A DNA stretch of 64,000 bases from Beauveria sp. NWAFU-1 (taxonomy: Eukaryota > Ascomycota > Sordariomycetes > Hypocreales > Cordycipitaceae): the NCBI GenBank assembly GCA_024472245.1, contig JANBXD010000006.1, forward strand, positions 930,001 to 994,000, given 5' to 3'. A model generated the notes under the pieces. It was given only the letters and a program-made list of their open reading frames with translations. It did no database searches and was not told the origin of the DNA. Positions 11,911 to 23,740 of this stretch are shown piece by piece (within the stretch, counting starts at the first letter, position 1; each line of letters begins with the position of its first letter). The translations under genes were made by a program, and so were the position numbers.

Positions 11911-12948
11911 TTGGTTAGATGCGTTTGTTTTTGCAGCACAAAAGATTTGAAGCGATTATGGATTGAGCAGAGCGTTTCATTTGTACCACATGTACTGTGC
12001 ATATCTGGGACTGGATTACTGGGGTAACGGATACTGGCGTTGGGGACAGGCACTGGCTTGCTTTTTTCTTTTATATGTTTATATATATTCAATCTGCGCC
12101 TATACGAGTATAGATAGATCCGCAACGGTTCACTACTCAATGACATTGAACATTAGAATATCTTTGACTCTTTCATTTTGACCTCGGGACCCTTTTGTAC
12201 AGCGTAAATTACTGGCTATGAGAACTTGTCTTGGGACGTGACTGAGGCAAGTATCGGAGTTTCATCGTGACACGTCTAGGCTGGTCGATCATTGCGGTAT
12301 GACCCGCCAACGGGCACAGCACGACGGCCGCATTAATCGTTAGGCAGCCAAATGAGGAGCAACAATTCATGCATGTATTTTTAGCTCTGACACTCAGCCA
12401 TGATGCCAATCTGCCGTCGCAAAAGTGTACTGAATGTCTGCAGGCAACCATAGTAGTAGCCTCGTAGTACGAGCGGTATTGCATGTAGCGTCTCGCGCGC
12501 GCTACACGCAAAGACTCGGGACGGAAAGCAGAGGATAGCGAGGCCCGAGAAATATAAGTAGTCTGGACTGAGGGCGTATATACGGGACATGTTATCGGAA
12601 TCGGCATGTTTACTAGGCAGTGAATAGTGATGTTGCATTAGTGTGTGTGTGTATGCGTGACACCTCATAACTGTCACGCCGTTGGAGAGTGTGGTGCACT
12701 TTATTGGTTCTAGGCGGGGCGTTTCATACACGACCGAAACGAAACGGATCAAGTAGGTAATTATACGGCCTTGGCTTGTGATCAATCAGAAACAAACAGA
12801 GAGTCGGCCATGGAACCCTTGACAAGACCACAGTGAGTACATCACGCATTGTTCCGCCAAAGTACATGATCATCGTCGCTGTCCTCTCTGCAAAGGACAC
12901 GTCCCGGAAAGCCTAGATCTTTCCAACTAGACTAGCTCATCGGCGCAG
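11911..12948. other. Convergent intergenic region (bZIP / FMO)
   Basis: About 1 kb between two 3' ends. The first 250 bases are AT-rich with TATATAT-type stretches near 12070-12110, compatible with a 3' UTR. I find no coding signal in the remainder. Confidence 0.5.
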
Positions 12949-15148
12949 CTACGCCAATGTCTTGACGTCCTCGCTCTTCCTATTCGCCACCCCTGACACG
13001 CGCCTCGCGCCCGCAGCCGCCTTGCCCGGCAGTGCCGCGATCCAGAATGCCGCGTACAGACTCAGACTAATCGTGCCAAACACAATCAGCGGAATGACCG
13101 AATACGTCAAAAAATCTATAAAAAGAAGAAGCGGATTCCACAGCCATCAGTTAGCCATCTTTTCCCACTTCTGTACAATGTCGAGGAGACCAGACTTACA
13201 CACAATACCTCCCGAGCGCCTCACCACCTCGTACAGCTCCCCTCTCATGATGCCCTCCGCCACGACCTCATCCCGCCACGGCCCGACGAGCCTAAACTTT
13301 GTGTTAAAGTTGGATCCCATCGCCCACGTATACACGCAGCGCCAGCAGCCCCTCCGCGCCACCGCCCTCCACGTCGGCGCCGCGCCCATGTCCAGCGCCA
13401 GCTGGTACGCGTAGCTCTCGTGGTCGACGCCCTTTTTCTCCGCCCAGGCATCGTACCCGGCGCGCGGATGCAGCTGCCAGTCCATTTCGTACCCCGGCAC
13501 CGCATCTGCGGACCGGGGGTGACCTGGCGGCGGCGGCGGCACGAGGCCGCGGTGCTGCAGGAGCCGGAGAACCCAGAGCTGTGCCTGTAGCTCGGCGAGC
13601 GGCGGGATGGCGCCGATGCTGGGCCGGACGAAGCCGATAAAGGCGACGGAGGGGCAGGAAGGATCGTAGATGCCCCGGACGGAGGCGGAGGAGAGGGAGG
13701 GGTAGGTGTGGTCGAGCATGGGGAAAGAGGTGGTGTAGCCGGTGGCGAGGACGACGATGTCGGGTATGAGAGGTGGAGGTGGTGGTGGCTGGGAAGCAGG
13801 TAGAGGGGGAGTGGAGGATGAGGATGAGGATGAGGAGTGAAAGTGCATGATGCCGAAAGAGTCGACGTGCGAGGGCCAGGATCGGACGGAGATGGTGCGG
13901 CCGGGTTGCGGCCGCAGCGGCACGTTGAGGATGCGCATCCGGAGGCGGTTGAGCAGCGACGTGGAGCGGTGGTTGGCGGAAATGTACGGCAGCGCGCGGT
14001 CCGACTTGACCATGAAGACTACACCATCAGATTAGCTCATCTCGGGCTTTACCTTGCCTGGCACTTGAGCAAAGGAGAGAAGAAAAGGAAAGAAGAAAAC
14101 GTACGGGAATCGAGGTGCTTGCGCTCCTTGCTCATCTGCCCAACCCATTGATCCGGGCCCTCTTCCGTGCCGCCGATGCACCAGTGCGCCTTGCGCACCC
14201 AAAAGTCGTACGCCGCCCAGAGCAGTGGGCTCCGCTGCAGGCGCGGGTGCGCATACGCCGTATCAAAGAGGCTGGCGACTGAGGTGTCGACCGGCTTGTT
14301 CGGGCGGGCACCGGCCGGCGGCGGTCGTCCGCGCGGCGTCGGCAGCGGAATAATCTACACTCCCCAAGATTCTTTGTCAGCGCATCTTCCAGAGCGGGAA
14401 AAGGAAAGGGGTAAAACCTTGGGCGCGCAAAAGAAGCCGCCGCGGTGGCACAGCGTCACCGACGCCGTCGGCGCCGTCACCGCCAGATGCGCCATGTCCA
14501 TGCCCGTCTCCCCCGCGCCGAGCACCACAACGTGTGTGCCCTCGCCGAGCTGCGCCCGCGTCTTGACCGCGGACGAGTGTAGCACCGTCTTGACTCTTTC
14601 CAGCCCCGGAAGCGCGGGGATCCGCGGCAGCACGTGCATGCCGGTGCAAATAGCCACGGCGTCGCAGTCCCACGTCTCCGTCGCGCCCGTCTCCGCAGAG
14701 GTAATCTCGACGGTATGCCCGCCGCCGGCGCCGGGATGATACCTCTGGGTGATGCGCGTGACGCTTGCTCGGCAGCGCACGTACGGCCAGAGGTGGAAAT
14801 GACCGAGGTAGGCGCGTAGATACTGCACGTACGCGGCGGGCGTGACGAAATCAGGCGCAGAATCGGGGAGGCGGAAATCGGAAAAGGCGGTTAGGTACTT
14901 TGATGAGACCATCTGCGTTTCACAGAGTGAGTTGGAGCGTCAAAAAGTGTAGAAGAGGAGAATTTGGGGGGGGGGATAAGCACCTCGGCGTCTTCGTAGA
15001 CGCGCGCCACAAACGTGCCGCCAATCTCGTCCTCGGCTTCAAAGAGACGCACATCGAGCGGCGGAATGGCAAAGAAGAGATGCGCAGTCGCGAGGAACTT
15101 GAGCGTGACGAGGCCCGAGGGGCCGCCTCCGACGACGGCGACCTTCAT
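12949..15148 (-). CDS. Flavin-containing monooxygenase-like protein with C-terminal membrane anchor
   Basis: Five exons on the minus strand (15148-14984, 14912-14418, 14354-14105, 14018-13200, 13115-12949), phases consistent, 631 residues. FMO features in order: an FAD-binding GGGPSG motif at residues 7-12, an acidic end of the second strand (LFEAE), a second dinucleotide (NADPH) motif VVLGAGETGMD near residue 180, and the LATGY motif in the second half. Such enzymes oxygenate soft nucleophiles or perform Baeyer-Villiger oxidations; the substrate cannot be read from sequence. Just before LATGY there is a low-complexity serine run followed by prolines. The last exon encodes a hydrophobic segment (LTYSVIPLIVFGTISLSLY) and a short basic tail, suggesting a tail-anchored ER enzyme. 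No biosynthetic partner gene is adjacent; the terpene synthase lies about 6 kb further on, beyond the phosphate permease. Confidence 0.85.
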
Positions 15149-16124
15149 GGCTGCTCTGATATCTTTGAAACACCGAAATGTCTAAAGATATACGTTTATG
15201 ATGTCTTATGATGAAGAAGATGAAGAAAAAAATGTCTTGCCACAGCAAAGGTGACAAGACGGCACAAGTGAATCACGGCATCAGTGGAGATTTATAAATG
15301 CTTCAACTGCGGTTATTGTAAAACCCACGTCTGAGAACAAGGTGTCGGTCGTGACATTGTAAAGGCAGAGCGTCTCGATTATGGCGAGAGGAACCGCAAA
15401 CAATTATCATGACCGTAAATGGCAATGGCCGCGACGAAGCACAATAATACGTTCGTCTTAGTCGCTCTTTTCTTTGTTGCGTCACTGGGCGCGCGGGTGT
15501 GCAGCGGGCGGGAGGCGATGAGATCTGGGGATGGAAGACGGACGGGCTGTGGCCGGTGCGTAGATCCGTGGTACATGCTACTCTGAGTTGAAACCGTTAG
15601 TGTGTGTACTACGCAAGTACCTATCTTCTTACAGGATATCTTGTTCATAATTCAACAAGTAAACGCTGCCGATGGTGCGAACATCCTCATTATGATATCG
15701 CTCGATGAAGAGGCATCGATTTCCCAAGTTCCAAAGCTCGACTTGTAGAGTGAATGAAAAGGGAGATTCTCTGCTACACAAACTCCAAGAGGTCTCGTCT
15801 GCGCCCGATACGACTCTCGCCCCTGGAGGTGTTTGCCTCGCCACCGCAAACAAGTGTACAGAATATTCTGGCCTTTGCCGGTCACAACACCATCGACAAG
15901 ACATCTGATTCACAACAAAGATGAAGAAGATCGGCGTACCTGCTCATTTGGCTATATACATTCTAATTTTCAAGGCGCCACCCTCCTCGATCTATCGAGG
16001 GCACGACACCACGAGATAACTCTCCATGATGCAATGCAAAGTACTAATATACGGAACTTGTAGAAAAGGCTTGGCACACCTGAGTCACCACATCAAATGA
16101 CGGTGAGAAAAGCCGGCATTGAAA
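15149..16124. other. Intergenic region between FMO and phosphate permease
   Basis: About 975 bases: upstream of the FMO start and downstream of the permease stop. Only short open frames without family resemblance. No repeat or RNA gene recognised. Confidence 0.5.
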
Positions 16125-17837
16125 TTACCAGTGAGGAGAAAAGGTGATGAAGCCCATGAGGATACCAGAAATAAGACCGGTCACGGGCACGGTAATGAAC
16201 CAACCGAGATAGATCCAAGAAACCATGCGCCAGTTAATGGCGCGCCAGTCGCCGTTGCAGAGACCGACACCGACAATAGCGCCCGTGATGCACTGTGTAG
16301 TAGAAACGGGAAGCTCGAGGCGAGTGGCCATGATGACGGTTATGACTGATCCGAGCTCCATGGAGAAACCACGCGAGGGTGACATGAGGGTGACGCGGTT
16401 ACCGAGGTTGCGCATAATGTGGTAGCCATAGGTCCACAGACCGATGCAGATACCAGCACCGCCAAATGCGAGAATCCAGCGGGGAACGTCAGCCTTGAGT
16501 GGAACGACCTCAGTCTTCCAGATCTGGTAGATGGAGGCATAAGGGCCGACAGCGTTGGCCACATCGTTGGCGCCGTGAGTAAAGGAAGCAGCGGCAGCAG
16601 TCATGACCTGGAGGAAGGTGTAAAGAAACTCGGCCTTGTTGTCAAAGTGGCGGGCGCGGGCGTGAATCTCTTCGACGTCACCGGCAATGACAGACTTTTC
16701 ACTCTGAGAGCCGACAATGTCTTGGTCAACGCCGCGGAGGACAGCCCATTTGAGCCACCAGAAAGCGACAGAGGGAGTGTGCCAGGCGCCATCGGGCTTG
16801 GGGCCGATGAGAGACTTGTGAGTAGACTTGGGCATCTCTTCCGTGGAGATGTCCGAGACGGCCGTCTTTTCCTGATCGTGCTGGCCCTCGATATCACCGG
16901 TGACTACCGAGGCTTCGCGGTTACGACGCTCATCAAGCTCCTCGCGGGTCATGTGGCCCTCGTAGTAGTTGCGCACGACGCCGGTAAAGTTCTCGGGGGG
17001 AGGGGGTACCTCGCCACGGCGGAGCAGCAAAGGGCCCTGGAGAATGTGGTAGGACTTGAGTTGCCAGTCTTCCTTGATGACGACACGATACATCCAGGGC
17101 ACAAGGAAGAGGGTGATGAGAAGTGCGAAACCAGCGCCGACACCGACAATGACACCGGGGATCTGAGCCTCGGTCAGGGCAACCGTATAGTCGCCGCCCT
17201 TCCAGATCAACAGCATGACAATGAGGGAGGAAGTAAGCCAAAAGTAGATGGGCACGAGGAAGAGACCCTTGGCGGCAGGGTTGGAGCGGAGGAGAACACC
17301 ATATTTAGTAAGGAGAAAGATGATGGCTCCGAAAGCACCAGATAGAATGGGAGCAATAATCCAGGCAAGGAAAACCTGCACAACACCCTGCTTTAGATCG
17401 AGGGAACCGCTCTTGGTATAACCAACCCATGTGATACCCTTGTTACCGAGGGCACCGATGCCCATACCGAGGACGCCCCCGAGAATGGAGTGCGTAGTAG
17501 AGACGGGCATACCAAATCTGGTCGCCATGGTGAGGTAGAGAGAGGAGGCGGTGACGGCGCAGACCATACCGAGCATGAGAAGGGCGGGTGAAGATTCAAA
17601 GGCCTTGACGTCGACGACCTTGGTTCGGATAGTGTCAGCTACACGGCCACCGACACCGAGTGCTCCAGTAAACTCCATGAGTGAGGCACCTAACATGGCC
17701 TGGAGGTAGGTGACGGAGCGGGAGGAGACGGAACTAGCCCATGAGTTGGCGACATCGTTGGCACCAATGTTCCAGGCGTCCAGGAAGGCGAAGATGGTTC
17801 CGACGGCCAGGAGGTAGTCATATTGATGGAGAGCCAT
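16125..17837 (-). CDS. pho-4: PHO-4 type sodium/phosphate symporter (PiT family)
   Basis: Intronless, 570 residues, close to the length of Neurospora PHO-4. The two inverted PiT signature repeats are visible: NIGANDVANSW at residues 23-33 and HGANDVANAVGP in the C-terminal half. Each half also has a VSTTHS or VSTTQC motif. About ten to twelve hydrophobic segments surround a central hydrophilic loop of about 120 residues (roughly residues 270-390) rich in Glu and Arg. It would import phosphate with sodium across the plasma membrane and in Neurospora is induced by phosphate starvation through NUC-1. A CACGTG box, the core recognised by the NUC-1/PHO4 class of factors, lies about 1 kb upstream, and a TATATA lies near 18010. 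The ORF closes with FSPHW then TAA; no further exon is needed. Confidence 0.93.
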   Translation of the reverse strand: MALHQYDYLLAVGTIFAFLDAWNIGANDVANSWASSVSSRSVTYLQAMLGASLMEFTGALGVGGRVADTIRTKVVDVKAFESSPALLMLGMVCAVTASSLYLTMATRFGMPVSTTHSILGGVLGMGIGALGNKGITWVGYTKSGSLDLKQGVVQVFLAWIIAPILSGAFGAIIFLLTKYGVLLRSNPAAKGLFLVPIYFWLTSSLIVMLLIWKGGDYTVALTEAQIPGVIVGVGAGFALLITLFLVPWMYRVVIKEDWQLKSYHILQGPLLLRRGEVPPPPENFTGVVRNYYEGHMTREELDERRNREASVVTGDIEGQHDQEKTAVSDISTEEMPKSTHKSLIGPKPDGAWHTPSVAFWWLKWAVLRGVDQDIVGSQSEKSVIAGDVEEIHARARHFDNKAEFLYTFLQVMTAAAASFTHGANDVANAVGPYASIYQIWKTEVVPLKADVPRWILAFGGAGICIGLWTYGYHIMRNLGNRVTLMSPSRGFSMELGSVITVIMATRLELPVSTTQCITGAIVGVGLCNGDWRAINWRMVSWIYLGWFITVPVTGLISGILMGFITFSPHW

Positions 17838-18006
17838 GTTGGCTGAGAGTCACCAACGTTGGCAGATGAGTCGGTGATCTTGTACTTTGAAGTCTTTTCG
17901 AAAGTTGAAGAAGAAAGCAAAAAGAGCACCAGAACTCGAAGAAACCTAGAAATCGAGGATTGTCCTGAAGAGAAAAAAGGAGTAGTAAACACTGGCGAGG
18001 ATGAGC

Positions 18007-18016
18007 GGCTATATAG
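18007..18016 (-). promoter_or_regulatory. TATA-like element upstream of phosphate permease
   Basis: The short palindromic stretch CTATATAG lies about 170 bases upstream of the permease ATG and is the best TATA-like sequence nearby. No start-site data, so assignment is by position only. Confidence 0.3.
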
Positions 18017-18836
18017 CTGGGACGGGTCAAGAGCGAGGCGCACCAGACATGGGCAAGGCCATTTTTTCGCTTTACTCGCCAAGACGTGCCATGTTTTCTT
18101 CTGTAACCAGTGTTCACATGCATCAGTAAAGCGCAACAGGGGCGGCTGGGCGAGAGGAGGTTTCCAAGGTAGGGACGCTGTCGGTCAGTTGGTGGATGCT
18201 CGAGTGTGTGTGGATGAGGGCGGCGGGTAAGTTGGGGCGGTGGAAACGTGAAAGCTGGGCACAACGCCTCAAAGGCTTGCCAGACTGCCATGCCAAGACG
18301 AGCTGTGTCCTTCGGTCTAGGACCTGGAAGAGACGTGAAAGCCGTTGCATGTAAGCCAGGGGTTCCCGCTCCATTGAAGAGTCCGTCGTGACAAGTTTGA
18401 GGTGAGGCGTACAAGCGTACCTATTCGCCGGGTTCTGCGTGGGTCTGCAGTGACAGTCGTGACTTGAGAAGGCGTTCCGTAGCATGCTAACAGAAATCAG
18501 CGTTCTTTGTTATGATATAAATGAACAATGTACTGAAAGCCAAGCTTGAACAAAGTTGTAATTTGTATAGTGGAGGCGAGACCAACAGCAACTATATTGC
18601 TTAGAACAGTACTGGCCAGGATTTAAACGCTAGACACAAGTCAAGAAGTACTCTTCTTTTACTCTGACATTCATGGCGAAGAGCTGCAGCAGCGTCAGAT
18701 GCAGCGACCACGGTGTCGAATGCTCGAGATGGCCGTGGGAGGTCTGCCCTGGCTCTGAGCTAGACTGTATCGGCGACCGTCTTTCCATGGGGCTTCCAGA
18801 TTATGGCTAGTAGTGCTTATTAGGGAGGGAGTGCAG

Positions 18837-18842
18837 CACGTG
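18837..18842. promoter_or_regulatory. CACGTG box, candidate NUC-1/PHO4 site
   Basis: A perfect CACGTG palindrome about 1.0 kb upstream of the permease start. In Neurospora the bHLH factor NUC-1 binds CACGTG-type sites upstream of pho-4. A six-base site can occur by chance, so this is a suggestion only. Confidence 0.35.
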
Positions 18843-20766
18843 GGCGAGACTGCGACACTGCATTGAATGATGAGTGGAAAGGGACAAGAAGTGTGTCTGG
18901 GGTACTGCTGGGTCCGAGTGGCTATACCAGTGGCGCGATGTGGACTGCAGGAGGCGAGGTAGGGATGTTTGCCGTTTGAAGTTGTTTTTCGAAGTTGATG
19001 GTTTCAAAACGAATGTATTCGGTATCTTGATGATGAATCCAAAGCGTGCAATGATGATGAAGGCGGGACAAGTAGGTGATAATAAAAGAGAGCAAACGGA
19101 CGAGTGCCAGGTGCCAGCTGGCAGCTACTTGGGCATGCGAGGCTGACGGGCCGGCAACTGGAGTTGTCTCTGACAGTTCTTTCAGACACGACCCAAAAAA
19201 GACAAAATGAACTCTTCTCATGGAAATAACAAAACGAGCAAAGAGACAATTAGCGCATCGTACAGAATAACTCTAATTTTTACATTGGCACTAACTAATA
19301 CCTAGCAACTATGAGTTAGCGGGCAGCAGCCTGTAACTACCAGCTTGTACAGCCACCAAACGGGTCGCCAAAGATGGCAGAACCACCAAAAGAGCGGCAA
19401 TAAATTTGAAAGTGTCGCTTGTTATACTAGTCAAGTTGTTAGCCAAGAAGCCACCATTATGGATATCCAGATCTCTCCACCGTTCAGCTGGCCAATCACA
19501 ACCCTCAACATCTACACGTGCGTCCCTGTTGGGCAGTGGGCTGATTGCCCGATTTAAGCACCACCACTTCTACCGAAACATACTCGCAGCGCAGTACGCA
19601 GCACGCAGCATGCGAAATTCATGGCATATTCCATGAGTCTCTCCGCTCCATTCGTCTGAGTTCGCTCAAGGTGACAATTGGTAGTTGCAGATCGCCCGCT
19701 GTCAAAAGTAGTCTGGGCCCGTCGCGCGGCTACCTCTTGGTGCGCCCATCTCAGGTGTAACATCCAATTTCACACATCAAGTCTTGTAAATCATCGACAC
19801 CATCCACAATCGAGGACACTCGCACATTTTCACACAAAAAAGTGCACAATCCAACTCGTGGCCGCGAAACGCCCCGAGTCGGCTGACGCGTCTTGGCGCG
19901 CATCTTGGCGCGCATCTTGGCAGACCACAAGTCCGGCCAGTTGTCGTCCAAGTCTCGCCTTTGCAGTTGCGTCGAGACTTTCTGTGGTCCGTTTCGGTAA
20001 CCCGAATTCCGTCCCTTCATCAGCCTTTTCACGCGCTGTTTCGCCCGACTCCGCGCGGCCACAATCGCCCATGATAATCACCTTGTTTGCAATTGCACTT
20101 CCCTACTGGGCAAACCGGATCTTCTATCAAGCCCACTTCAACCCCAGTACTTACACACAGCCTTGATAAACGCCACTGCCCAAAATATCGACGGCATTCT
20201 ACTGGCCGTGATTTTGACGCAAAAACTGGCACTTACAACTATCCTGACCAACTGCAACGAAGTTTTTTTTTCTTGGCGAATTGGCTGTATCAACGTTTTT
20301 GCGGCGGTGTCAACACCAAGGCCAAGTATTGATGATGCTCGAGGACGGCCTTGCATGCCAGACCAAGGGAAATAGAAAGAAATCTGCCAATCTTGCAATA
20401 TTAGGTTATATCAAGTCCAGGCCATTTTTAAGATTTGAGAATTTACCTTATACTTGCTCTGTGCTCTTGCACTTGCTGGTGTCTAAGTGGTAATCCGTGT
20501 CCAAAAATACCACAGCAGTGTGAATTTTGCACGAGACTAATATATCTAAAACGAAACGATAATTTTGCTTGATTTAATTCAAATACATATCACTCCTTTT
20601 CAATAAGCCAGCCAATATAGTTATACAAGTCATCAAGTAGTGTCCTCTTCTACATCTCGTGTACTGCTTATATAAAAGGTCGTCGCTCTCCCGTTCTGTC
20701 TGTTGGTCGACCTATGGACTATGAAAAAGAGCCGCCTCTTCAAGTTCCATGATTCGTTCCCCGGAA

Positions 20767-22054
20767 CTAGAGCGATCCAACTCCAACCTCATTAAGTTTA
20801 TATCTCTCCACCGATGTATGCCACTGAATGTATCCCGTAATATATAGCAACCATGCTCGTTCGTAAACACCTTTTCCCTTGAGCACAGCCCTAATTCGAC
20901 GGGTACACCCAATAACATCCTGGGCGGTTTTCTCGAGTGCGGCGTACAGTCCACACTTTTCATAAGCCGCTATTTTATGAATATACGTGTCTGTCTCGCC
21001 ATTTGCGACCTCTTTGTAGAACCTAAGCATAGTTTGTTAGCCATCGCGCCGAGTCGCAGCTCCAAGGATCGCTCACGAGAGGACGTCATTGACCAAGTCA
21101 AAGCAGCGCGACATGTCTTCCATTGCTTCAATGGAGGTGTCGAGATTGGGAAATTGAGATTTCGGATAGCCGAGCCAAGCATACGCCTCTCCGTCGCCAT
21201 CTCTAGCCCGCATGTACCAGCAGAAGCCATCACCACCTCTCGAAGGATGCGCAAGTTTCCTTTGGATATCATGGCGGTCTCCAATCGCAATGGCAGTAAC
21301 AAAGTTCAAGGACGAGCTGACAATGAGATTTGCAACAAGTGGGTGGTATAGCTTGAAACTCAAACGCAATTGATTGGCAAAAGCCCGCAAAATGATCTAG
21401 GGCTTTCATGTTAGAAGAAATAAACCATACATTGAGCATCGCATTGAAGCAGAGGACGGTAAAAAAAGTCGACCGTCACAGAGGTGGTCGCTGGCATTCG
21501 TGCTCGCAGATGTGGGATCAATGCAAAGTGCAGACGCTTATCAGCAATGAGCCGCCTGATTCTATTTTACGTACCGTGGGCTGTTCCTTTCCTTCCAACC
21601 AAAGCTGCTGGAAAGTCTCAAGTGCAGGTACTGTGCCAGCTTGTGGTGCGTCGTCACACAGAATAGCCAACCATGTGTAAATGGCCACAAAGACTTTGAC
21701 CTCAAGGTCATGAAATGGCAAACAATTCTCCAGCTAATGTTAGCAGCGAACTTCTGGAATTAAATCTTTCTTTCATCATAGAGGGAACATTGCACTTACA
21801 TCAGCATACGCATTACCCAGCATCAGCGCTCCGTAAGAGCGAGATTTTGGGTGGTGTGGTACTCCCGTCGTCGCGGCAAACTCGAGCACGGCTTTCATGA
21901 GCACATCGCTCTCAAATGTCTCGGGCTGCACTGGCAGATCAAGATCTGCTAAGAACTTGGCGTAAAAAGGTCTTAGACTACCAGTTAGGTCAGGCATTGC
22001 TCTGTCTGGTGCTTGCACCAGCTGTGACACGGCATCCTCCAGTGAAGGGCTCAT
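20767..22054 (-). CDS. Terpene synthase of the trichodiene/longiborneol synthase (TRI5-like) family
   Basis: Four exons on the minus strand: 22054-21800, 21727-21575, 21396-21077 and 21022-20767, phases consistent, 327 residues. Class I terpene cyclases ionise farnesyl (or geranyl) diphosphate with metal bound by two motifs. The first is at residues 110-111 (AILCDDAPQ). The second, NDVLSFYKE, has the N239/S243/E247 NSE triad. Other family marks are HPLVANLIVSSSLNF before it and GYIQWHTSVERYKL near the C-terminus. The pattern is closer to longiborneol synthase-like proteins than to true trichodiene synthase. The first Asp motif has only two acidic residues. The intron between exons 2 and 3 is 178 nt, long for this window; skipping it gives the alignment length expected for the family. 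The protein is somewhat shorter than typical members. No P450 or transporter is adjacent. Confidence 0.8.
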
Positions 22055-23740
22055 TGCTGCTCCGTGTATTGAAGTTTGTCAGCAAAGTCTGCCTCCAGAA
22101 TGCATTGTAGAAGAGAACGAGAGATTTTTCCTTGCATAGGTCTAGATGAATTTTATATTTCGTCAGTGAAGCGTTCACAAACCATTCTGCCACTGTCAGG
22201 ATGCGACAGCCGCAGATTGTGTGCTAGAGAATGGGCTGAGCTGAAGCGCATGCCAAGTGTATGCGCGACTCGCAATTGCAACCCTCGCAGACTGTAGAAC
22301 GGCATCAAACTTGCGCCGCTGTGGCAACTTTGTACTAACAGCCTCCATTTTCTTACGTCAGTATGGGTAGACCGCAGATATACGCTCTATATGAGGTACA
22401 GTTATCATCATCCAGACTGCTACAGTGGGACATGTAGAATACAGCTGAATGTCGCTAAAGGGCAGAGCTACGGTAGCCAAGAACGAAGAGCTCGGCAACT
22501 TTGCGATTTAGGCTTTGTGGATCCTGCTGAACTTTAGAAATATGCGCAGGAAGAAAATAAGAGGAAAAGGGCGAGGCGACAAGCGAGGTGCTTCGGCCGC
22601 TGTGTCTTTTCGCTATATCCGTCGCCAACTCCTTCCATTCATCTTATGCATGTGCATGTGTGCCCCTAGAAATCAGCAGCGAATTGGTGAGAACCATGCA
22701 CAAGTAACGTCAAGACATGCGTCGGGCAAACTCGCACTCCTGTCCGTAGGCAGACTCTCATGGGGGATTTCTTCGGGGTCCAAACCCAACAAGTGAGGGG
22801 ACATGAACGAAATCATCTAGCTAAAACACGTACAATCAATAGCAAAATTATGGGCAACGCAGAAGCCATATCTTTCGGTTTTTTTTTGTTGTGATATACG
22901 GGGTATAGGCGCTACAAAATTCGTGGCGCGTCCATTTTTCAGCGTATAAATCAACATCTTTCACATCATTCATATGATGTGGTGCTAGAACCAAAAAGGG
23001 GATTACGTCAGGCAAGCGTTTCTGAAATAAGTCTAATAATTTTGAAAAGTCGTCATTTTACTTTTCCCAGAGAAAGAGGTCTAGAGAACGGGGATAGCGA
23101 CATCAGTCTATGCCCTGGGGATGATGCTGTTTTCTGAGCGCGACCCCTTCTTGGACAGGTCAATGATGGCATCGGCCACCACCAATTCACCGAACATGAC
23201 GCTCGGGCAAGGGTTGCCGGCAAGTCCTCCAAGTGTTCTTGCCGACGGCTGGAGATCAGCAATAACTCGCTCAAGATGGTTTTTGCCGCTCGGGTAATCC
23301 GTAGATCCTGCAGAGTGATCGACAATCAGTGTGATCGGCAATAAAAGGACCTCTCCTCGGCGGAGCAAACAAAGATGGTCGGCGCGAGAGTGATTCTTTA
23401 AAGTGGGGCGTGGCACGGGTAGTCAATAATCCCCTATGAGCCATGTTCACCTTCCAGCAACGTACCAGTAGCAAAAGCCTGGCTTTCTGCACATCTCTTA
23501 CCGCGTCGTCCGACTTGGTCATTCTCCTTGGGCCATTCGGTGGTCCGCTGCGTTGCGCTGCGCTTTTGTGCACAACGGTTACCCTCCCGCCGAATTCTTG
23601 TGTCGAACCTTGTCGTCAATTCCTCCCGTCAAACCGTTCTTTCGAAGCCTCCCATTGAACCTTGCTCTCGATCCTTGCTGTCGAGCTCTTCGCATCCAAT
23701 ATTTGAGTCCAACTGGCATCTGAGACTTTCTTTGTAAAAG
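22055..23740. other. Intergenic region between terpene synthase and kinase-like gene
   Basis: About 1.7 kb upstream of two divergent genes. A minus-strand open frame at 23108-23416 has a somewhat protein-like stretch (PSVMFGELVVADAII), but no start context, domain or second exon supports it. The rest is AT-rich and featureless. Confidence 0.4.

Larger units (their letters stand above)
17838..20766. other. Intergenic region and left edge of accessory block
   Basis: About 2.9 kb between the permease start and the terpene synthase stop. The first kilobase is presumably the permease promoter. From about 18500 onward base composition becomes more AT-rich (notably 19240-19420 and 20390-20680) and no open frame has protein character. 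A 12-base unit (CGCGCATCTTGG) is tandemly repeated around 19888-19920. No gene is supported. Confidence 0.5.

Noticed and set aside
16419..17345. 308-codon plus-strand frame opposite the phosphate permease
   Set aside because: Antisense shadow; the permease frame has full PiT signatures.
23108..23416. Minus-strand frame with a protein-like stretch (PSVMFGELVVADAII)
   Set aside because: Only one short motif-like stretch, no start context, no second exon and no family recognised; could be a relic but unsupported.
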